Shown one piece after another: positions 1 through 5,876 of a stretch of DNA of 6,344 nucleotides. Each line of letters opens with the position of its first letter. The first letter of the stretch is position 1. The stretch lies in contig JANXYS010000150.1 of the NCBI GenBank assembly GCA_025355935.1, positions 1-6,344 of the forward strand, read 5' to 3'. Under the pieces are notes generated by a model, which saw nothing but the letters and a program-made list of their open reading frames with translations, was not told where the DNA came from and ran no database searches. Origin of the DNA: Chitinophagales bacterium (GTDB lineage: Bacteria > Bacteroidota > Bacteroidia > Chitinophagales > Chitinophagaceae). Made by a program: the position numbers and the translations under genes.

Positions 1-1295
1 TTTACGAGGTATTTTTCGCCCTGTACCCAGTTCTGAAAAATCACTGTTTTCTCTGCGAAAACTGGTCCGTTAGTAATAATAAAATTTGCCCATTTCCCCG
101 CATCGAGACTGCCTACTTCGTTATAAACATTTAGAAGTGTCGCCGGCGTTTTAGTAAGTGCTTCAAACGCTTTGCCTTCAGTTAGCCCATATTCGATCGC
201 TTTCCGGAGGTTGGCCGTAAATTGTTTAGCGTCTTTTAGTTCTGCTGTTGTTAAGCAAAAAGGGATGCCCGCCTTTTCAAATGCCGCAGCATTCGACGGG
301 CACATTTCCCAATTTTTCAGATCTGCCAGGCTTACAAAACGAGCATCATTGGGATCATCCACATCCATGGCCATCGGGTAATTTAGCGGGAGGATAAACG
401 ATGCCTTTGTATTTTTTATTTCCGGCATTCGCTGGTATTCGTTTACGCCGCCCTTGATGATAAACTGAACGCCGAATTCATCTCCGATCCTGTCGGCCCT
501 GAGATCATTCCATTTATCGCCGGCGTCAAATATCTGGGGTAAAAGAAGATTATTGTTCCAGGCCTGCAGGCTCTGGTTAATGCCTTCTGTAGGTGGGTTA
601 TTTTTATACCATTGTGCATCCAGGAATGTTTGGCGAAGCAGCGCTATATTTCCCATCATGCTACCCGGATAACTTTGCGTACTCGTTCCTTTATTTAAGG
701 AATAATTAGAGGAAACGCGTTCTTTTAGCATAGTAAGGTTCTCTGATTTGTTAGCCAGCGTTACCAACGAACCGGTTCCACGGGCAATGCCGTCTTTCTG
801 ATGAACCATCGCAGTTCCAAAGCCCTGGTCTCGTAATGGTTTAGCGCGCGCCTCATCATTATTAAAAAGTTCAGAAGCATTCACCTGTGGCCTGATTGCC
901 TGATTCCAGCCATACGCGCCCTTTGTATTACTTGAAAGTTGGGATTGTCCGTAAAAATTAAAACTTCCGGCCGGTCTTTGTGGAGTTGCAATGCCATAAT
1001 CCGCATATATGTCGATAAATGAGGGGTATATGTATTTCCCTTTACAGTCTGTTACGATAGCACCAGCGGGAATATTTACTTTGGTCCCAACTGAAATAAT
1101 CTTTCCTTGTCTGATCAGCAGCGTCGCGGACTGCAGCGTTGTTTGTACATCTTTTACAATAGTGGCATTGGTAAAAGCGTATATGCCTTCCCGGTTATCA
1201 GCCACCCCGTTTACGGGGAATGTCTCCTGGCTGAATGCAGGTAACACGAAGCACCCCGTTAGTAACAGGAAGAGTGCTAATTTACATCTACTCAT
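1..1295 (-). CDS. Exported amidohydrolase-family protein, N-terminal part (runs off the left edge)
   Basis: The open frame runs 431 codons from an ATG at 1295 to the window edge without a stop, so the C-terminus is missing. Residues 1-22 form a signal peptide (short basic start, LALFLLL core, AFS|Q cleavage site), which places the protein in the periplasm or outside the cell. Residues 42-90 are the beta-sandwich start of amidohydrolases (ATIVKD, then LLIRQGKIISVG). Residues 376-410 form the closing half (FEALTKTPATLLNV, then GSLDAGKWANFII). The metal site is missing: where family members have FIDxHxH this one reads FIDIYADYG (93-101), and the late Asp region reads GIPFCLTTA (343-351). I recall Bacteroidota homologues of about 1000 residues with two tandem amidohydrolase units, so this is probably an inactive first unit followed by an active one outside the window. 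The substrate is unknown. It lies 79 bp downstream of the phosphorylase gene on the same strand, and no clear promoter is seen in that gap. Confidence 0.88.
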   Translation of the reverse strand, partial: MSRCKLALFLLLTGCFVLPAFSQETFPVNGVADNREGIYAFTNATIVKDVQTTLQSATLLIRQGKIISVGTKVNIPAGAIVTDCKGKYIYPSFIDIYADYGIATPQRPAGSFNFYGQSQLSSNTKGAYGWNQAIRPQVNASELFNNDEARAKPLRDQGFGTAMVHQKDGIARGTGSLVTLANKSENLTMLKERVSSNYSLNKGTSTQSYPGSMMGNIALLRQTFLDAQWYKNNPPTEGINQSLQAWNNNLLLPQIFDAGDKWNDLRADRIGDEFGVQFIIKGGVNEYQRMPEIKNTKASFILPLNYPMAMDVDDPNDARFVSLADLKNWEMCPSNAAAFEKAGIPFCLTTAELKDAKQFTANLRKAIEYGLTEGKAFEALTKTPATLLNVYNEVGSLDAGKWANFIITNGPVFAEKTVIFQNWVQGEKYLV

Positions 1296-1374
1296 AGTGT
1301 CTATTTTGGCTTTTTGTTATTAATCTATAAACAACTTTTATTTTTTTGACCTGATCAAATCATTCGTATATTCT
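1296..1374. other. AT-rich gap between the phosphorylase and amidohydrolase genes
   Basis: 79 bases separate the phosphorylase stop from the amidohydrolase start, both on the minus strand. The stretch is strongly A/T-rich with T runs on the plus strand. I see no TAnnTTTG promoter element, no convincing hairpin terminator and no small gene. Co-transcription of the two genes is possible but unproven. Confidence 0.5.
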
Positions 1375-2256
1375 TTACAGCTCCGGCTGGCTTATAACGT
1401 TTAGCGATTTCTCAATAAGCCGGATTACTGCTGCGGTTCCATCCTTTGAAAATTCTTTTGTTACCCTGTTGGCAACAATTACATTCAGGCTCAGGCAGCG
1501 ATGACCCAGTGCCTTTCCTAAGCCATAAATCGCCGAACTCTCCATCTCGAAGTTTGAAATAAGATGGTCATCAAACCGAAAGGATGTTAGTTTTTCTATT
1601 AGTCCCGGATATGCAAGTTCTAGGCGGAGTATGCGTCCTTGCGGACCATAAAATCCCGGGCAGGCAACCGTTATACCCTGCCGGTAACCCTCTGAAAATT
1701 GGTTAAGAAGTTGCTGACTGGATTCAAATATATATGGTATCACGAACCCGGATTCGAGGCCGGTATGTTGCCGGAAGTGCCTGATAATATCGTTTTCAGA
1801 ACTGTTGTTTTTAAGCTTGTAAAAGTGCATTACATTGTCGAACCCTAAGCCATGGCTGCCGGCCACCAGGCTATCTACTGCAACATCCTCCTGCAACGAG
1901 CCTGAGGTGCCAAAACGAAAAATACGTAAGCTCGTATGTTCGGCTTTAATAGTACGCGTAGTAAAATCAATATTTGCAAGCGCATCAAGTTCATTCATTG
2001 CAATATCAATGTTATCGGGGCCGATGCCCGTACTAACTACCGATATTCGTTTGGTTCCGATATAACCAGTATGAGTGATAAACTCCCGGTGCTGCAATTT
2101 CAGTTCGATTTTATCAAAATATTTACTCACCATTGATACCCGGTCGGGATCGCCAACAAGGATAATTGTTTCCGCAATTTCGCCGGGGACTGCGCCGATA
2201 TGATATATCGCCCCGCGATCGTTTAGAATAAGTTCAGATTCAGGAATTCTTTGCAT
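1375..2256 (-). CDS. Nucleoside phosphorylase, uridine phosphorylase-like (PNP/UDP family)
   Basis: Complete 293-residue cytoplasmic enzyme. Family members split a nucleoside with phosphate into the free base and (deoxy)ribose 1-phosphate. Visible motifs, matched from memory to E. coli uridine phosphorylase, are: phosphate-binding GDPDR (35-39); STGIGPDN (75-82); RFGTSGS (114-120), with R114 and T117 at the expected phosphate positions; QGR at 206-208, matching the QxR that reads uracil; and the ribose-binding EME at 237-239 in NFEMESSAIYG. The QxR pair favours uridine, or a pyrimidine nucleoside, over purines. The protein is about 40 residues longer than E. coli Udp, mainly from an N-terminal extension starting RIPESELIL and an internal insertion near 140-165. 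The ATG at 2256 is the only good start, since the family-like N-terminus begins there. The gene is divergent from the deoC operon. A role in nucleoside salvage or catabolism is well supported; the exact substrate is inferred. Confidence 0.9.
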   Translation of the reverse strand: MQRIPESELILNDRGAIYHIGAVPGEIAETIILVGDPDRVSMVSKYFDKIELKLQHREFITHTGYIGTKRISVVSTGIGPDNIDIAMNELDALANIDFTTRTIKAEHTSLRIFRFGTSGSLQEDVAVDSLVAGSHGLGFDNVMHFYKLKNNSSENDIIRHFRQHTGLESGFVIPYIFESSQQLLNQFSEGYRQGITVACPGFYGPQGRILRLELAYPGLIEKLTSFRFDDHLISNFEMESSAIYGLGKALGHRCLSLNVIVANRVTKEFSKDGTAAVIRLIEKSLNVISQPEL

Positions 2257-2318
2257 GCATCCGGGTTAAGGTTAGTACGCAGAATGGAATAATTGTAAAT
2301 GCCATGCTGGGAAAAGGT

Positions 2319-2347
2319 CAAAAGTAATAATAATTGCGGCCATCAAA
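2319..2347 (-). promoter_or_regulatory. Predicted Bacteroidota-type promoter for the nucleoside phosphorylase
   Basis: Read on the minus strand, TTTG (2347-2344) is followed after 17 bases by TACTTTTG (2326-2319). This matches the Bacteroidota housekeeping consensus of a -33 TTG/TTTG and a -7 TAnnTTTG perfectly in both boxes, and the spacing lies at the short end of the reported 17-23 range. Transcription would begin near 2310-2315, leaving a 5' leader of roughly 55-60 bases before the ATG at 2256. It would also serve the downstream amidohydrolase if the two are co-transcribed. This is a motif match only. Confidence 0.6.
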
Positions 2348-2388
2348 CTACGAAATAAAACCAGCAGGTATGTCACCTACAATTGTAG

Positions 2389-2396
2389 TAAATTTG
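2389..2396 (+). promoter_or_regulatory. Predicted -7 element for the deoC operon
   Basis: TAAATTTG is a perfect match to the Bacteroidota -7 consensus TAnnTTTG and lies 18 bases before the ATG at 2415. No TTG is found at the expected -33 distance, where the sequence reads CCAGCAGGTA. The site is therefore either weak, activator-dependent or a chance match. If used, it gives a leader of only about 10-15 bases and excludes in-frame starts upstream of 2415. Confidence 0.4.
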
Positions 2397-2414
2397 GCCC
2401 TCACACATTTGATT

Positions 2415-3332
2415 ATGCCTCAGAAAATCATCTCCGCTCAACCCGATTTTAGCATCTCTCCAAGGGTAGACCAGGTGGGAATTATAGAGAGGGCTGCCAG
2501 GTTTACCAAACGAAGTATAAAGAATGAAACGAAGCTCAACGGCTTATTGCTTACGCTGAATATGATTGATCTTACCACCCTGGAAGGCAAAGATTCCGAA
2601 GGCAAAGTAAAACAGCTTTGCTACAAGGCCATCCATCTTCACGATACGTACCAAGGCCTGCCCACCGTGGCTGCAGTTTGTGTATACCCGTCAATGGTTA
2701 AAACGGCAAAGCATGCATTGGGGAACTCAGGTGTTAAAGTTGCTTCTGTTTCAACAGCTTTTCCAAGCGGGCAGTCAAGCAGGGAGGTAAAGCTCCGGGA
2801 TACCAAATTCGCTATTGACCAGGGTGCTGATGAAATTGATATGGTTATCAGCAGGGGAAGATTTTTACAGGGGGAGTACAATTTCATTTATGATGAGATA
2901 GCAACTATTAAAGAAGCCTGCGGTGATGCCCGATTGAAAGTGATACTTGAGACGGGTGAGCTGGGAACCTTTGATAAAGTGCGTAAAGCGAGTGATATAG
3001 CCATGCATGCAGGCGCCGATTTTATTAAAACTTCCACGGGGAAAATAAGTCCTGCAGCTACGATGCCCGTTACGCTTGTGATGCTCGAAGCCATTCGTGA
3101 TTATTATTATAAGACCGGTCGGATGGTGGGGATGAAACCGGCGGGTGGTATTTCAAAATCAAAACTGGCGTTGCATTACCTCGTGATGTTAAATGAAACG
3201 TTGGGTGAAGACTGGATGAACAATCAGTGGTTTAGGTTTGGCGCAAGCAGCCTTGCAAACGATGTATTGATGCAGATAATGAAAGCTAAAACAGGCATAT
3301 ACCAGGGCAAGGATTATTTTGCAATAGATTGA
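2415..3332 (+). CDS. deoC: Deoxyribose-phosphate aldolase, long eukaryote-like type
   Basis: Cytoplasmic class I aldolase that cleaves 2-deoxyribose 5-phosphate into acetaldehyde and glyceraldehyde 3-phosphate, the last committed step of deoxynucleoside breakdown. It has 305 residues from the chosen start. All key residues are present: MIDLTTL (50-56); AVCVYP (87-92) with the active-site-region Cys 89; ADEIDMV (138-144) with Asp 142; the Schiff-base Lys 205 in FIKTSTGK (203-210); and Lys 241 in MKPAGG (240-245). The string LETGELGTFDKVRKAS and the overall length resemble human DERA (318 residues) more than E. coli DeoC (259). The frame stays open upstream to a TTG at 2334 and an ATG at 2370. 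I chose the ATG at 2415 because the upstream residues look unlike the family and a -7 box lies just before it. The stop is 20 bases before the aldehyde dehydrogenase start, so the two are surely one operon. The acetaldehyde made here is the obvious substrate for that dehydrogenase. Confidence 0.93.
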   Translation: MPQKIISAQPDFSISPRVDQVGIIERAARFTKRSIKNETKLNGLLLTLNMIDLTTLEGKDSEGKVKQLCYKAIHLHDTYQGLPTVAAVCVYPSMVKTAKHALGNSGVKVASVSTAFPSGQSSREVKLRDTKFAIDQGADEIDMVISRGRFLQGEYNFIYDEIATIKEACGDARLKVILETGELGTFDKVRKASDIAMHAGADFIKTSTGKISPAATMPVTLVMLEAIRDYYYKTGRMVGMKPAGGISKSKLALHYLVMLNETLGEDWMNNQWFRFGASSLANDVLMQIMKAKTGIYQGKDYFAID

Positions 3333-3352
3333 TAAAAAGTTGAACAAACGAT

Positions 3353-4831
3353 ATGGCTACAAAAAAAAATAATACGCTAAAATTAAAATTTGAAAGCGCC
3401 CGATCGTATGCACCTGCACCTGAGAGCCGGTCTGCCGCTACTATAAATGAGCGGTACGAACTTTTTATAAATGGTAAATTCGACAAACCACAGGGAAAAA
3501 AATACTTCGATTCTATTAACCCGGCAACAGAAGAAAAGCTTTCAAGCATCGCGGAAGCTGGTGCAGCCGACGTTGATCGCGCAGTAAAAGCGGCGCGTAA
3601 TGCCTATGACACGACCTGGAAAAAGATGCCTGGTAAAGAACGGGGAAAATACATTTTTCGCATTGCACGCATGATGCAGGAACGTGCACGTGAACTGGCT
3701 GTTGTAGAAACCCTCGACGGCGGTAAACCGATCAGGGAAAGCCGAGATTTTGATGTGCCTACAGCTGCCAATCATTTTTTTTATTATGCCGGCTGGGCCG
3801 ATAAACTTGAATACGCATTTCCCGCAAAAAAACCGCAATCTTTGGGCGTTGCCGGCCAAATCGTTCCCTGGAATTTCCCGCTGCTGATGGCGGCCTGGAA
3901 GATAGCCCCTGCCCTTGCAACGGGTAATACGGTAGTTCTTAAACCGGCTGAAAATACTTCGCTAACGGCATTAAGATTAGCCGAGATCATCCAGGAAGCT
4001 GATCTGCCGCCGGGTGTTGTAAATATTATTACTGGTGCTGGCGCCACAGGTGCTGCACTAGTGAATCATCCCGACGTTAATAAGATTGCGTTTACAGGAT
4101 CTACGGAAGTGGGAAAGATCATTGCCCGGTCAATTGCAGGTACCAATAAAAAAGCTACGCTTGAGTTAGGAGGAAAAGCCGCCAATATTATTTTCGATGA
4201 TGCGCCGCTCGATCAGGCAGTGGAGGGGGTTGTAAATGGCATCTTTTTCAACCAGGGCCATGTCTGCTGCGCGGGATCGCGATTGTATGTGCAGGAATCT
4301 GTTTACAAAGAGGTGCTGCGAAAATTAAAAGATCGCCTGGAAACACTGATAGTCGGTGATCCGATGGATAAGAATACAGATATCGGTGCCATCAACTCGA
4401 AAGAGCAACTTAATAATATCAACAAATATTTAAAGATCGGCCAGCAGGAAGGAGCAGAAATGTACCAAAGTAGTGTGCCCATACCGGCCAAAGGCTTTTA
4501 TTGCAGGCCTACAATATTTACCAACGTTGCGCAGTCGAGCCGCATTTCACAGGAGGAAATATTTGGGCCTGTACTTACCATTCAAACATTCAGAACCGAA
4601 GATGAGGTGATTGAAAAAGCAAATAACAGCCCGTATGGTTTGTCTGCAGGTGTCTGGACAGACAAGGGTTCAAAAATATTTAATTTAACTACCAAGCTTC
4701 GTGCGGGGGTGGTGTGGGCAAATACCTATAACCAATTTGATCCCGCTTCCCCTTTTGGAGGATATAAAGAAAGTGGGTACGGAAGAGAAGGCGGCTTGCA
4801 TGGTCTTGCTCCATATCTAAATTTGAGTTAG
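3353..4831 (+). CDS. NAD(P)-dependent aldehyde dehydrogenase, catalytically complete
   Basis: Complete 492-residue enzyme of the ALDH superfamily, which oxidises aldehydes to acids. Signature residues are all present: Asn 174 in VPWNFPL; cofactor-binding Lys 197 in LKPAE; FTGSTEVG (247-254); general base Glu 271 in LELGGK; catalytic Cys 305 in QGHVCCAGSR (followed by Cys 306); EEIFGPV (401-407); and PFGGYKESGYGREGG (467-481). About 33 residues (LKLKFESARSYAPAPES and neighbours) precede the usual ALDH start at YELFING. This tail is, as I recall, typical of ALDHs encoded beside deoC, also in Actinobacteria. Given its place 20 bases after deoC, acetaldehyde is the likely substrate, giving acetate, but the sequence alone does not fix the specificity. 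The start is the ATG at 3353, with A-rich context and a run of nine A at codons 4-6. It is followed, 67 bp on, by a shortened homologue. Confidence 0.93.
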   Translation: MATKKNNTLKLKFESARSYAPAPESRSAATINERYELFINGKFDKPQGKKYFDSINPATEEKLSSIAEAGAADVDRAVKAARNAYDTTWKKMPGKERGKYIFRIARMMQERARELAVVETLDGGKPIRESRDFDVPTAANHFFYYAGWADKLEYAFPAKKPQSLGVAGQIVPWNFPLLMAAWKIAPALATGNTVVLKPAENTSLTALRLAEIIQEADLPPGVVNIITGAGATGAALVNHPDVNKIAFTGSTEVGKIIARSIAGTNKKATLELGGKAANIIFDDAPLDQAVEGVVNGIFFNQGHVCCAGSRLYVQESVYKEVLRKLKDRLETLIVGDPMDKNTDIGAINSKEQLNNINKYLKIGQQEGAEMYQSSVPIPAKGFYCRPTIFTNVAQSSRISQEEIFGPVLTIQTFRTEDEVIEKANNSPYGLSAGVWTDKGSKIFNLTTKLRAGVVWANTYNQFDPASPFGGYKESGYGREGGLHGLAPYLNLS

Positions 4832-4898
4832 CTATTTACTGATATTCGACGGTCGTGAAATAATATCAAAGTTTACAAAGGTTTAAGAAAATATATCA

Positions 4899-5849
4899 AT
4901 GGCAACAGCAGCAAAAAAAAATAGTGTGAAGCCGCTCGCCCGGCAAGACGAAAACGGCATTCCGCCGAAAAGGCTTGAGGTGTTAAAAACGTATAAAATA
5001 TATATTGGCGGAAAGTTTCCGCGAACAGAATCGGGGCGTTATTACAAGGCAATAAATAAAGATGGCGGTGTGCTGGCGAACCTGTGCCTAAGTTCGCGCA
5101 AAGATTTCAGGGATGCTGTAATAGCTTCCCGAACTGCCTTTGGCGACTGGAGTACCCGCGCTGCCTTTAATCGCGGGCAGGTGTTGTATCGTATTGCAGA
5201 AATGCTCGAAAGCCGCAAAGCACAGTTTATTCATGAACTTATTTTACAGGATATACCAGCATCGGCTGCGGAAACCGAGGTGTTGTTAAGCATTGACCGG
5301 TTGATTTATTATGCCGGCTGGTGCGATAAGTTTCAACAAATATTTAGCACGGTAAATCCCGTTGCCTCTTCGCATTTTAATTTTTCGGTACCCGAACCCA
5401 CCGGCGTCGTCTCCATCATTGCTCCAGAGGAAAACTCACTGTTAGGATTGGTTTCGGCAATGTCTGCTGCGATTGCTGGCGGAAATACTTGCATCATTCT
5501 TGCATCTTACAGTAAGCCACTTTGTGCTGTTAGCCTGGCAGAGGTTTTAAATTCCTCGGATGTGCCAGGTGGAGTGGTCAATGTTCTTACGGGTAAAGCA
5601 TCAGACCTGATCCCTTATTTTGCTGATCACATGGATGTGAATGCGATTGTAATTTGTGATAGGGGTGCCGACGTAACAAGGCTGGTACAGGAAAAAGCAG
5701 CTATAAATCTAAAAAGAGTAACCATATATGATCAAATAAACTGGCTAAGTGATGACGGACAATCGCCGTATTTTATTATGGATTTGCAGGAAGTAAAAAC
5801 TACCTGGCATCCGATAGAAAACATTGGCGGCTCCGCCCCCGGATATTAA
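4899..5849 (+). CDS. Aldehyde dehydrogenase-like pseudoenzyme lacking the catalytic domain
   Basis: A 316-residue protein homologous to the first two-thirds of its upstream neighbour (KTYKIYIGG at 30-38, YYAGWCDK at 137-144, EPTGVVSIIAP at 166-176, DVPGGVVNVLTG at 221-232). It stops before the catalytic domain. Aligning the two without gaps over this part, the oxyanion Asn 174 becomes Glu 178 (APEENS replaces VPWNFP) and the cofactor Lys 197 becomes Leu 201 (ILASYS replaces LKPAES). FTGSTEVG is replaced by CDRGADVT (253-260), and neither an ELGGK Glu nor a catalytic Cys region is present. It ends in its own tail, KTTWHPI at 300-306. No leftover ALDH coding follows, because the next aldolase gene starts within 30 bases, so this is not a recent truncation. 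I recall a similar short partner beside ALDH and DeoC in other bacteria. It cannot be an ordinary dehydrogenase; a structural or regulatory subunit of the neighbouring enzyme is a reasonable guess. The start is the ATG at 4899, with an A-rich context. Confidence 0.88.
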   Translation: MATAAKKNSVKPLARQDENGIPPKRLEVLKTYKIYIGGKFPRTESGRYYKAINKDGGVLANLCLSSRKDFRDAVIASRTAFGDWSTRAAFNRGQVLYRIAEMLESRKAQFIHELILQDIPASAAETEVLLSIDRLIYYAGWCDKFQQIFSTVNPVASSHFNFSVPEPTGVVSIIAPEENSLLGLVSAMSAAIAGGNTCIILASYSKPLCAVSLAEVLNSSDVPGGVVNVLTGKASDLIPYFADHMDVNAIVICDRGADVTRLVQEKAAINLKRVTIYDQINWLSDDGQSPYFIMDLQEVKTTWHPIENIGGSAPGY

Positions 5850-5876
5850 ATGATCATATTACAGCCCCGTACTATC

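Noticed and set aside
1251..1295. Lipoprotein signal (LTGC at residues 12-15) in the amidohydrolase
   Set aside because: The sequence fits a lipobox on paper, but the residues after the Cys are still hydrophobic (FVLPAF) and lead to a better signal peptidase I site, AFS|Q. A lipoprotein is possible but less likely.
1009..1323. Plus-strand open frame of 104 codons opposite the amidohydrolase
   Set aside because: It lies antisense to a clearly coding minus-strand gene, overlaps its signal peptide, and has no recognisable protein features. The same applies to the other short frames opposite the phosphorylase, deoC and ALDH genes.
2334..2414. Upstream extension of deoC to a TTG at 2334 or an ATG at 2370
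   Set aside because: The 27 extra residues do not resemble the family N-terminus, the TTG lies inside the divergent promoter region, and the -7 box at 2389-2396 would place the transcript start after both candidates. The ATG at 2415 is preferred.
4841..4867. Inverted repeat GATATT...AATATC between the two ALDH genes as a terminator
   Set aside because: The stem is only six mostly A/T pairs with a 15-base loop and no following T run. It is too weak for a terminator, and the genes look like one operon.
4899..5849. Short ALDH as a frameshifted pseudogene or assembly error
   Set aside because: No frame after 5849 encodes the missing catalytic domain; the next aldolase fills that DNA. The active-site residues are already lost inside the intact part, which a recent frameshift would not explain.
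5850..5876. ATG at 5850 abutting the previous stop (TAAATG) as the start of the second aldolase
   Set aside because: Translational coupling is possible, but the nine extra residues (MIILQPRTI) are unlike the hydrophilic family start, while the ATG at 5877 gives the A-rich KKN start seen in the two genes before it. It is kept as an alternative.
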